Below, in pieces: positions 1-5,063 of a DNA stretch of 5,873 nt; position 1 is the stretch's first letter, and every line of letters begins with the position of its first letter. A model generated the notes under the pieces. That model ran no database searches. It was given only the letters and a program-made list of their open reading frames with translations, and was not told the origin of the DNA. Source of the DNA: an uncultured Cardiobacterium sp. (GTDB lineage: Bacteria > Pseudomonadota > Gammaproteobacteria > Cardiobacteriales > Cardiobacteriaceae); assembly GCF_938028185.1 (NCBI RefSeq), contig NZ_CALJAH010000005.1, forward strand, positions 1-5,873. Direction: 5' to 3'. The position numbers and the translations under genes were made by a program.

Positions 1-20
1 TGCATTTTGCGTGGGTACCC

Positions 21-47
21 GCCCGCTGCGGGCTTCGCCCTGCAGGG
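21..47. repeat. GC-rich palindromes downstream of metQ
   Basis: Two adjacent short palindromes are seen. GCCCGC-T-GCGGGC lies at 21-33 and the perfect 10-base palindrome CCCTGCAGGG at 38-47, followed by GGGAGGGAG. They lie in a non-coding stretch (1-83) beyond the metQ terminator, and no convincing gene is seen in that stretch. The G/C-block style recalls the extragenic repeats at 977-1011 and 1089-1123, but the similarity is too weak to call it the same family. It could be a decayed repeat or simply a hairpin belonging to a gene beyond the left edge. Confidence 0.4.
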
Positions 48-83
48 GAGGGAGAATTTGAACAGGTTCTGAGATGACCGCAT

Positions 84-112
84 AAAAAAACCGCCCCGGA
101 GGGCGGTTTTTT
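84..112 (-). terminator. Rho-independent terminator after metQ (bidirectional form)
   Basis: A perfect 6-base GC stem, CCGCCC (91-96) with GGGCGG (101-106), encloses the 4-base loop CGGA. It is flanked by seven A residues (84-90) on one side and six T residues (107-112) on the other. Read on the minus strand, the hairpin ends in a run of seven U residues, starting about 20 bases past the metQ stop, so it should end the metNIQ transcript. The symmetric A and T tracts mean it could also stop transcription arriving from the left. Confidence 0.93.
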
Positions 113-131
113 GTGGCGGGAACAGCGGGGT

Positions 132-908
132 TTACCAGCCCATGACGGCGGCGCCCTTGAAGACTTTTTCCGCCGCGTCTTCGACTTCCTTGCTGTGGTA
201 GGCATCGACGAATTTTTTCACTTCGTCCTTGTCCTTGTCCGCTTCGCGCACGACGATGATGTTCACATACGGCGAATCGGGTTCTTCCAGAATCAGCGCG
301 TCGCGTTTCGGCAGCAGGTCGGCGTTGATGGCGTAGTTGGAGTTGATGAAGGCGAGGTCAACGTCCGGCAGGCTGTTCGGCACGAGCGAGGCATCGACTT
401 CGCTGAATTTGTAGTTGTGCGGGTTTTCGGCGATGTCCATCACCGTGGATTCGAGGTTTTTGCTGTCTTTCAGCTTGATGAGGCCTTGTTTTTCGAGAAG
501 GATGAGGCTTCTGCCTTCGTTGGACGGGTCGCCCGGCAGGCCGATGGTGGCGCCGTCTTTCAGCTCTTTGATGTCCTTGATTTTTTTGCTGTACGCGCCG
601 ATGGGGTAAACGAAGGTGTTGCCAACGGGGACGAGTTTGAAGCCACGGTCTTTCACCATCACGTCGAGATAGGGTTTGTGCTGGAAGGCGTTGGCATCGA
701 TTGAGCCGTCGGCAAGGGCGACGTTCGGCGCGACGTAGTCGTCAAATTCGACGATTTCGACGTCGAGATTGTGTTTTTCTTTGGCAACTTTAGCCGCTGC
801 CTTGACGAGGTCGGCTTCTTGGCCGCTCATGGAGCCGACTTTGAAGGGCGCGGCCTGGGCGGCAAGGGCGAAGCTGGCGATGAGCGCGGCAAGGGTCAGT
901 TTTTTCAT
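132..908 (-). CDS. metQ: MetQ, periplasmic methionine-binding protein of the MetNIQ importer
   Basis: This is a substrate-binding protein of the NlpA/MetQ family (258 residues). It captures methionine in the periplasm and hands it to MetI/MetN. Residues 1-19 form a classical signal peptide: a Lys-Lys start, a hydrophobic core and an AQA|APF signal peptidase I site. The mature part keeps family landmarks such as DxNAFQHKPYL (71-81), the GLPGDPSNEGR segment (123-133), INSNYAI (188-194) and the C-terminal FKGAAVMGW, which nearly matches the E. coli MetQ ending. There is no cysteine anywhere in the protein, so the lipobox of typical MetQ lipoproteins is absent and a soluble periplasmic protein is inferred. 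A GGAG sequence 6 bases before the ATG supports the start. The gene is last in the metN-metI-metQ order but is separated from metI by 220 bases of repeats. Specificity for methionine is inferred from family and neighbours. Confidence 0.95.
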   Translation of the reverse strand: MKKLTLAALIASFALAAQAAPFKVGSMSGQEADLVKAAAKVAKEKHNLDVEIVEFDDYVAPNVALADGSIDANAFQHKPYLDVMVKDRGFKLVPVGNTFVYPIGAYSKKIKDIKELKDGATIGLPGDPSNEGRSLILLEKQGLIKLKDSKNLESTVMDIAENPHNYKFSEVDASLVPNSLPDVDLAFINSNYAINADLLPKRDALILEEPDSPYVNIIVVREADKDKDEVKKFVDAYHSKEVEDAAEKVFKGAAVMGW

Positions 909-914
909 GGATTT

Positions 915-918
915 CTCC
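915..918 (-). promoter_or_regulatory. metQ ribosome binding site
   Basis: The minus strand reads GGAG 6 bases before the metQ ATG (908-906). This fits the start that gives a complete signal peptide. No convincing sigma-70 promoter was found between this site and the metI stop. Confidence 0.7.
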
Positions 919-976
919 GGTTGTGGGTGATGAAAATGGAATAACGGGGGGGTTGGCGCTACGCGATGTTATCTTG

Positions 977-1011
977 CCCTCACCCCAGCCCTCTCCCACA
1001 GGGAGAGGGGG
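977..1011. repeat. Extragenic palindromic repeat, copy 1 (metI-metQ spacer)
   Basis: A perfect 9-base stem, CCCTCTCCC (989-997) with GGGAGAGGG (1001-1009), encloses the 3-base loop ACA and is preceded by CCCTCACCCCAG. This style of G/C-block hairpin is a common dispersed extragenic repeat in proteobacterial genomes (from general knowledge, not searched here). It aligns without gaps to 1089-1121, in the same orientation and offset by 112 bases, with about six differences. There is no U-tract, so it is not an obvious terminator. It may stabilise or process mRNA between metI and metQ. Confidence 0.75.
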
Positions 1012-1021
1012 CTGTTCGGTG

Positions 1022-1058
1022 ATTTACATACACTTGAGCGCTCATGGTGTATGTAAAT
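1022..1058. repeat. Long inverted repeat with 12-base perfect arms
   Basis: ATTTACATACAC (1022-1033) is the exact reverse complement of GTGTATGTAAAT (1047-1058). The 13-base centre contains the perfect 10-base palindrome TGAGCGCTCA (1035-1044), so nearly the whole 37 bases are self-complementary. It is AT-rich in a GC-rich setting and lies midway between the two direct G/C repeats. No U-tract follows on either strand. It could be a dimeric-regulator operator, an mRNA hairpin, or the heart of a small non-autonomous repeat element. I cannot tell which. Confidence 0.85.
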
Positions 1059-1088
1059 GGGCAATGTCGCGTGGCGGGGTGTTTGCTA

Positions 1089-1123
1089 CCCCCACCCCTG
1101 CCCTCCCCCACAGGGGGCAGGGG
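1089..1123. repeat. Extragenic palindromic repeat, copy 2 (just past metI stop)
   Basis: The segment CCCCCACCCCTGCCC continues into TCCCCCACAGGGGGCAGGGG and forms an imperfect G/C hairpin around the same ACA loop as copy 1. It begins 6 bases beyond the metI stop codon. Differences from copy 1 partly keep the pairing, as expected of a structured repeat. On the minus-strand transcript it would form the first hairpin after metI, with no U-run, which suggests 3'-end protection or attenuation rather than simple termination. Confidence 0.7.
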
Positions 1124-1128
1124 TTGGT

Positions 1129-1827
1129 TTAGCGATGGTCAAAGCGTTTGGCGAGAGCATCGCCGAGCCACTGGATACATTGCACGAGGACGACGATGGT
1201 GCAGACGGTGTAGAGCATAATGTCCGGGCGGTAGCGCTGGTAGCCGTAGGCGTAGGCGACTTTGCCGAGACCGCCCGCGCCGAGCGAGCCGGCGATGGCC
1301 GAGTAGCCGATGAGCGCAATCAGGGTGATGGTGAGCGCGTTGGTCAGCCCCGGCAGCGCTTCCGGCAACAGCACTTTGCGCACGATTTGCAGCGGCGACG
1401 CGCCCATCGCCTGCGCCGCTTCGACGAGGCCGCCGGGGACTTCGTTCAGCATATTTTCCACCATGCGCGCGATGAAGGGCGCGGCGGAGAGGGTGAGCGG
1501 CACGATGGCGGCGGTGTTGCCGATGGAGACGCCGACGATGGCGCGGGTAAAGGGGATTATCCACAGCGCGAGGATGAGGTAGGGGATGGAGCGGCCAATG
1601 TTGACCACGATGCCGAGCGGGTAATAGACATACGGGTTGGCGAGGAAGCGGCCGCGACGGGTGGCGTAGAGGATGACGCCGAGCGGCACGCCGAGCAGGG
1701 TGGCAAACGCGGTCGCGGTCAGCGTCATGTAGAGGGTTTCAAAGGTGCTGCTGACGAGCAGGTAGGGGATGTCGCCCAGTTGGGCTTGCAGCCAGGCGAG
1801 AAAGGTTTTCCAGGTGTCAGGCGACAT
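1129..1827 (-). CDS. metI: MetI, methionine ABC importer permease
   Basis: This is the membrane-spanning subunit of the MetNI importer (232 residues; the E. coli protein has 217). It forms the inner-membrane channel as a homodimer. The sequence shows about five hydrophobic spans, the strongly conserved NIGRSIPYLILALWIIPFTR stretch (76-95) and APFIARMVENML (116-127). The EAA coupling loop, EAAQAMGASPLQIVRKVLLP (136-155), docks on MetN. The start chosen is the ATG at 1827, which sits inside the end of metN with an 11-base overlap and has GGAGG 9 bases upstream. The open frame continues further upstream, but that part is out-of-frame metN sequence with no MetI similarity. About 13 extra residues precede the region that aligns with E. 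coli MetI. The overlap implies translational coupling to metN. Confidence 0.96.
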   Translation of the reverse strand: MSPDTWKTFLAWLQAQLGDIPYLLVSSTFETLYMTLTATAFATLLGVPLGVILYATRRGRFLANPYVYYPLGIVVNIGRSIPYLILALWIIPFTRAIVGVSIGNTAAIVPLTLSAAPFIARMVENMLNEVPGGLVEAAQAMGASPLQIVRKVLLPEALPGLTNALTITLIALIGYSAIAGSLGAGGLGKVAYAYGYQRYRPDIMLYTVCTIVVLVQCIQWLGDALAKRFDHR

Positions 1828-2842
1828 GGCCGAGTACCTCCACGGTGACAGGTTGGGTTTGCAGCCAGGCGACGGCTTCGGCGGTCTGGCGGGGTTCGCC
1901 GAGGATTTCGGCGATGATAAGGCCGATGGCGGTCTGGCCGATGTGTTCGATTTTCGCCTGCAAGATGCTGACGTTGACGTCAAAGCGGCGGGCGATGGTG
2001 GAAAGCAGCGGCTCATCGACCTTGTTGCCGAGGAAGCGGATTTTGACCAGCGGGTGCGTGCCACCGGCGGCCAAGCGCTGCTGGTAGTTGTCCGGCAGGT
2101 CAAAGCGCTGTGTCTGCGCGACAAAGCGCTGGCCGAGTTCGGAGGCGGGCGCGGTGAAGAAGGTATCAACATCGGCAGTCTCGACCAGTTGCCCGCCCTC
2201 AATCAGCGCAACTTTGTGGCAAATCTGTTTTACCACTTCCATTTCGTGGGTAATCATCAGGATGGTGAGGCCGAGTTTTTCGTTGATGCCCTTGAGCAGG
2301 TTGAGGATGTCTTCGGTGGTTTTCGGGTCAAGCGCCGAGGTCGCTTCGTCCGAGAGCAGCACTTGCGGCTCGGCGGCAAGGGCGCGGGCGATGGCGACGC
2401 GCTGTTTCTGTCCGCCGGAGAGTTGCGCCGGGTAATGGCTTGCCTTGTCTTCAAGACCAGTCAGCGCGAGCAGCGGCCGGACTTTTGCGGCGATGGTTTT
2501 TTTGTCGGCGCCGACCAGTTCTAGCGGCAGGGCGATGTTGTCGTAAACGGTGCGGCTCGAGAGCAGGTTGAAGTGCTGGAAAATCATGCCGATTTTGTGG
2601 CGCGCTCGTAGTAATGCGGCGGGCGACAGCGTGGTGAGGTCGCGTCCGGCGACGATGACGCGGCCGCTGTCCGGGCGCTCCAGCAGATTGACGCAGCGGA
2701 TGAGGGTGCTTTTGCCCGCACCGCTCTGGCCGACGACGCCGTAGATTTCGCCGGGGGCGACGTGCAGCGAGACGCCGTTCAAGGCGTGGATGTCGCGCCC
2801 TTTGTGGCGGTAGGTTTTTTGCAGGTTTTCGAGGGTAATCAT
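1817..2842 (-). CDS. metN: MetN, methionine importer ATPase with NIL regulatory domain
   Basis: This is the ATP-hydrolysing subunit that powers methionine uptake (341 residues, close to the 343 of E. coli). All nucleotide-binding motifs are present: Walker A GQSGAGKST (38-46), Q-loop Q89, signature LSGGQ (141-145), Walker B VLLSDE (161-166) followed by the D-loop SALD, and switch His199. Residues from about 265 to the end form a NIL domain (LVKIRFLGNKVDEPLL onward, including VNVSILQAKIEHIGQ). In the E. coli protein this domain binds methionine and inhibits transport when the cell is replete, so the same trans-inhibition is likely here. The ATG at 2842 has AAAGGA 6 bases upstream. It is first of the met genes, 150 bases after the acetyltransferase gene, and its end overlaps metI. 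Confidence 0.97.
   Translation of the reverse strand: MITLENLQKTYRHKGRDIHALNGVSLHVAPGEIYGVVGQSGAGKSTLIRCVNLLERPDSGRVIVAGRDLTTLSPAALLRARHKIGMIFQHFNLLSSRTVYDNIALPLELVGADKKTIAAKVRPLLALTGLEDKASHYPAQLSGGQKQRVAIARALAAEPQVLLSDEATSALDPKTTEDILNLLKGINEKLGLTILMITHEMEVVKQICHKVALIEGGQLVETADVDTFFTAPASELGQRFVAQTQRFDLPDNYQQRLAAGGTHPLVKIRFLGNKVDEPLLSTIARRFDVNVSILQAKIEHIGQTAIGLIIAEILGEPRQTAEAVAWLQTQPVTVEVLGHVA
1837..1841 (-). promoter_or_regulatory. metI ribosome binding site inside metN
   Basis: The minus strand reads GGAGG within the last codons of metN, 9 bases before the metI ATG (1827-1825). This strong site decides the metI start despite the longer open frame upstream. Confidence 0.75.
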
Positions 2843-2848
2843 GGGGTG

Positions 2849-2854
2849 TCCTTT
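2849..2854 (-). promoter_or_regulatory. metN ribosome binding site
   Basis: The minus strand reads AAAGGA six bases before the metN ATG, supporting the start at 2842. It lies just beyond the GC hairpin at 2858-2881. Confidence 0.7.
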
Positions 2855-2857
2855 GCA

Positions 2858-2881
2858 GGCGGGCGATTATAGCCGCCCGCC
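2858..2881 (-). promoter_or_regulatory. Candidate metN promoter -10 inside a GC palindrome
   Basis: An 8-base perfect inverted repeat, GGCGGGCG (2858-2865) with CGCCCGCC (2874-2881), encloses an 8-base loop. On the minus strand the loop holds a consensus -10 hexamer, TATAAT (2871-2866). A start about 7 bases further on would leave a leader of some 17 bases before metN. No good -35 is seen at 16-18 bases upstream, so an activator, or no promoter at all, is possible. The flanking palindrome could act as an operator. I saw no MetJ box (AGACGTCT-type repeats) and no recognisable SAM riboswitch. Confidence 0.45.
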
Positions 2882-2913
2882 ACGGCGCGGGATATGAAAG
2901 GTTTGCATCAGGA

Positions 2914-2930
2914 GATAACGGCTGGTTATC
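2914..2930. repeat. Small inverted repeat in the metN upstream region
   Basis: GATAAC (2914-2919) and GTTATC (2925-2930) are a perfect 6-base inverted repeat around GGCTG, in the gap between the acetyltransferase gene and metN. There is no U-tract on either side. It may be a weak operator or hairpin, or may arise by chance. Confidence 0.35.
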
Positions 2931-2992
2931 GGGCGGCGTTTATAGCCATCCTGCCCCCATACACAGGAGGCGGAGCGGTGGTATGGCGCGCG

Positions 2993-3418
2993 TTAAATCA
3001 GGCTCTTGCTGTAGTAATTGAGTTCGGTCTGCTGCCGCCAGCCCTGTTTCGGCCAGTAGGCGTTGCCGAGGGCGTTGTCGCCGAGGACGAGCAGGCGCAT
3101 TTTCGTGATGCCACGGGCGCGCAGGCGGTCTTCGTTGCACGTGAGCAGGCGGCGGGCGATGCCCCGTCCGCGCCAGTTTTCGGCGACGGCGAGGTGGTAG
3201 AGGGTGGCGCGGCGGCCGTCTTCACCGCAGAGCAGCGTCGCGATGATTTCGCCGTCAGCAAGCACCACGTCGCTTAATCCCGGATTGCGCGCCAAAAAGG
3301 CGGCGAGGGCGGCGGGTTCGTCGGCAGCGTCGAGGAAAACGCCGGGGATGGCGCGCCACAGCGCCAAAGCGGCGGGGATGTCCGCCGCCGTCATCGTGCG
3401 GTAGGTAATGTCAGCCAT
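2993..3418 (-). CDS. GNAT-family N-acetyltransferase (YpeA-like)
   Basis: This is a single-domain GNAT protein (141 residues) that would transfer an acetyl group from acetyl-CoA to an unknown amine. The acetyl-CoA pyrophosphate-binding motif A is clear: the strand HLAVAENW (75-82) followed by RGRGIARRLL (83-92), matching the R/Q-x-x-G-x-G/A pattern. A later AYWPKQGW (120-127) fits the YxxxGF/W element near the end of GNAT domains. The overall layout resembles YpeA and RimI-like proteins, though no substrate can be assigned. The ATG at 3418 overlaps the hydrolase stop codon by 8 bases (ATGGCTGA), implying translational coupling. The frame stays open further upstream, but that part lies inside the hydrolase gene and does not look like a GNAT protein. 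No strong ribosome binding site is seen. Confidence 0.9.
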   Translation of the reverse strand: MADITYRTMTAADIPAALALWRAIPGVFLDAADEPAALAAFLARNPGLSDVVLADGEIIATLLCGEDGRRATLYHLAVAENWRGRGIARRLLTCNEDRLRARGITKMRLLVLGDNALGNAYWPKQGWRQQTELNYYSKSLI

Positions 3419-4112
3419 GCAGCACCCGCGCCAGTTCGTCGCGGCTGATGGGGCCGTAGGGCGCGTGGCGCGTTTTCGCCGCCAGTTCCATGCGGTAGCG
3501 AACGAAGTCGGCTTCGTTGTCAATCATCAGGAAGGGGTTGCCCGCAAGCTGTTCGCCGAGGGTGGAGGTTTCGGCGATGCCGTAGTGGTGGCCGACGTGG
3601 AGGCGGGTGGCGGCGGGCAGGGTTTTCAGTTTTTGCAGGCTGCGGTAGAGCGCGTACGGGTCGCCGCCCTTGAGGTCGGCGCGGCCACAACCGTAGATAA
3701 ATAAGGTGTCGCCGGTGATGAGGTCGCCGCCGAGGTGGTAGCAGCAACTGCCGGGGGTGTGGCCGGGGGTCATGATGACGCCAATGCTGCTGCCGCCGAA
3801 GCTGATTTCGTCGCCCTCTTGCACGAGGATGGCGTCTTCCGGGCAGTCCGGCCAGTGCGGCTGTTCGGCTTCGCTGATGAATAAGGTGATGCGCCCATCG
3901 TAGAGGTCGCGCACCGCGTTGACGTGGTCGTGGTGGCTGTGGGTGATGAGGATACCGGTGAGGGTTAGCCCTTCTTCGGCAAGCACTTCGCGGATGCCTT
4001 CGGCGTCCCAGGCGGGGTCAACGACCATCGCTTCGCCCGTGTGGCGGTCGGCGATGATGTGGATGAAGTTGTCGTGGTCTTCGGCGATGAGGGTGATGAT
4101 GTTGTGTGCCAT
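3411..4112 (-). CDS. Metallo-beta-lactamase-fold hydrolase (glyoxalase II / ETHE1-like)
   Basis: This is a cytoplasmic metal-dependent hydrolase of the metallo-beta-lactamase superfamily (233 residues, no signal peptide). The metal ligands are visible: the H58-x-H60-x-D62-H63 motif (THSHHDH), H118 in TPGHTPGS, D135 in ITGDTLF, and a late histidine in HVGHHYG (H175 or H176). The GCGRADLKGGDP segment (141-152) recalls the GCGRTD stretch of ETHE1/persulfide dioxygenases and glyoxalase II relatives. A thioester or glutathione-conjugate substrate is therefore plausible but unproven. The C-terminal 40 residues (NPFLMIDNEADFVRYRM onward) are typical of a subgroup of uncharacterised proteins. The gene starts 8 bases after the smpB stop, with only a weak GAG upstream, and its end overlaps the acetyltransferase start. 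All three are probably co-transcribed. Confidence 0.9.
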   Translation of the reverse strand: MAHNIITLIAEDHDNFIHIIADRHTGEAMVVDPAWDAEGIREVLAEEGLTLTGILITHSHHDHVNAVRDLYDGRITLFISEAEQPHWPDCPEDAILVQEGDEISFGGSSIGVIMTPGHTPGSCCYHLGGDLITGDTLFIYGCGRADLKGGDPYALYRSLQKLKTLPAATRLHVGHHYGIAETSTLGEQLAGNPFLMIDNEADFVRYRMELAAKTRHAPYGPISRDELARVLHG

Positions 4113-4120
4113 GCGGGTTC

Positions 4121-4591
4121 TCAGTGAATTTTCATCAGGCGTTCTTTTTGTCGCGCCCAGTCGCGGTCTTTTTCGCTGGCGCGTTTGTCGAAGGCTTTTT
4201 TGCCCTTGGCGATGGCGAGGTTTACTTTAACGTAGCCGTTTTTCCAGTAGAGGTTCACCGGCACCAGGGTGTAGCCGTCGCGCTCGGCAGCGCCAATTAA
4301 TTTGCTGATTTCATTGCGATGCAGCAGCAGTTTGCGCGTGCGCGAAGGGTCGGCGATGACGTGGGTCGAGGCGGCTGGTAGCGGCGTGATGTAGGCGCCG
4401 AAAAGAAAAACCTCGCCGCTTTTGACGAGGATGTGGCTTTCTTTGATTTGGATGCGCCCGGCACGTAGGGCTTTCACCTCCCAACCTTCCAGCGCGATGC
4501 CTGCTTCAAAATGCTCTTCCAGGAAGTAATCGTGGAAGGCTTTGCGGTTGGTAATGATGTTGTTGTCCTGTTCTTTGCTTTTCTTGCTCAT
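4121..4591 (-). CDS. smpB: SmpB, tmRNA-binding protein of trans-translation
   Basis: SmpB binds tmRNA and brings it to stalled ribosomes, where the nascent peptide is tagged for degradation. The protein (156 residues) is full length for the family. Landmarks are NRKAFHDYF (15-23), GIALEGWEVKALRAGRI (31-47), DPSRTRKLLLHRNEI (81-95), LAIAKGKKAFDKR (125-137) and the basic tail KDRDWARQKERLMK, which in known structures folds as a helix in the mRNA channel. The ATG at 4591 begins the usual MSKKSK-type start. The frame is open for another 173 codons upstream, but that part is antisense to ratA. No Shine-Dalgarno site lies within 15 bases of the ATG. The tmRNA gene is not in this window. The gene diverges from ratA across 39 bases. 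Confidence 0.97.
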   Translation of the reverse strand: MSKKSKEQDNNIITNRKAFHDYFLEEHFEAGIALEGWEVKALRAGRIQIKESHILVKSGEVFLFGAYITPLPAASTHVIADPSRTRKLLLHRNEISKLIGAAERDGYTLVPVNLYWKNGYVKVNLAIAKGKKAFDKRASEKDRDWARQKERLMKIH

Positions 4592-4630
4592 GGGGTAAAA
4601 TGCCGCCAAATTCCTGAAAGGACGCCTATT
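4592..4630. promoter_or_regulatory. 39-base divergent spacer between smpB and ratA
   Basis: This spacer separates two start codons facing away from each other. On the plus strand TAAAAT (4596-4601) is a plausible -10 for ratA. The best-placed -35 would fall inside the smpB start region (about 4573-4579, TTTGCT-like) and is weak. On the minus strand CATTTT lies only a few bases before the smpB ATG and would imply a leaderless or near-leaderless message if used. Promoters for both genes may therefore lie inside the opposite gene. Confidence 0.4.
4617..4622 (+). promoter_or_regulatory. ratA ribosome binding site, supports the GTG start
   Basis: AAAGGA lies 8 bases before the GTG at 4631. This selects that GTG over upstream codons in the same frame, which would read through the smpB 5' end. 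Confidence 0.75.
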
Positions 4631-5062
4631 GTGCCACAAATCCGCAAGTCGAAAAAATTGCCCTGGACGCCGTCGCAGATGTTTGATTTGGTCGCCGACG
4701 TCGAGAAATATCCGCAATTTTTGCCGTGGTGTGCTAACGGCAAATTGGTCAGCCGCAACGAGCATGAACTGGTCGGCAGCATCACCGCACAAAAAGGCGC
4801 TTTTCACAAATCCTTCACCACCCGCAACCGCTTCGATTACCCGCACTGGATGGACATCGCCCTCGTCGAAGGCCCCTTCCGCCACCTGCGCGGTCGCTGG
4901 GAATTTGTGCCGACCGATGACGGCGGCTGCGAAGTGCGCTACAGCATGGATTTTGAAGTGCCGCTCTTGCTCGCGCCCATTCTTGGCGGGCTGATGAGCC
5001 ACATGAGCAACACCATGGTCGATGCCTTTGCCCGCCGCGCCGCGCAGGTTTACGGGGCATAA
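4631..5062 (+). CDS. ratA: RatA/Coq10-type START-fold protein
   Basis: This is a small protein (143 residues) of the polyketide cyclase/dehydrase (START-like) family that includes E. coli RatA and mitochondrial Coq10. E. coli RatA was described as a toxin that binds the 50S subunit and blocks 70S formation. Coq10 relatives bind ubiquinone, and the true housekeeping role is debated. The family landmark VEKYPQFLPWC (24-34) is present, followed by the beta-rich middle (TAQKGAFHKSFTTRN) and the C-terminal helix with MSNTMVDAFARRAAQVYG (125-142), which closes the hydrophobic cavity in this fold. The GTG start follows AAAGGA by 8 bases and gives the usual family length. It opens a plus-strand operon, one base before the membrane-protein gene, and lies back to back with smpB as in many gammaproteobacteria. 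Confidence 0.93.
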   Translation: MPQIRKSKKLPWTPSQMFDLVADVEKYPQFLPWCANGKLVSRNEHELVGSITAQKGAFHKSFTTRNRFDYPHWMDIALVEGPFRHLRGRWEFVPTDDGGCEVRYSMDFEVPLLLAPILGGLMSHMSNTMVDAFARRAAQVYGA

Positions 5063-5063
5063 C

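Noticed and set aside
111..704. Long plus-strand open frame antisense to metQ
   Set aside because: It is rich in Phe, Val and Asp runs, as expected from the complement of a GC-rich gene. It shows no domain and lies wholly opposite a well-supported metQ.
909..1128. SAM riboswitch or MetJ operator before metQ or metN
   Set aside because: No AGACGTCT-type tandem boxes and no riboswitch-like multi-helix layout were seen here or in 2843-2992. Only simple palindromes are present.
1057..1848. 263-codon plus-strand open frame opposite metI
   Set aside because: Its low-complexity Gly/Asp/Glu/Arg composition mirrors MetI codons, and it begins in the repeat spacer. The minus-strand MetI is unmistakable.
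1828..2202. N-terminal extension of MetI by 125 codons
   Set aside because: The extra residues are out-of-frame metN sequence, Ser/Pro/Arg-rich and unlike any permease. The ATG at 1827 has its own GGAGG.
1769..2524. 251-codon plus-strand open frame opposite metN
   Set aside because: It is a complement shadow of MetN, which carries all ABC motifs in order.
2894..3277. 127-codon plus-strand open frame opposite the acetyltransferase
   Set aside because: Ala/Val/Gly-rich shadow with no recognisable motif. The minus-strand GNAT motif A is clear.
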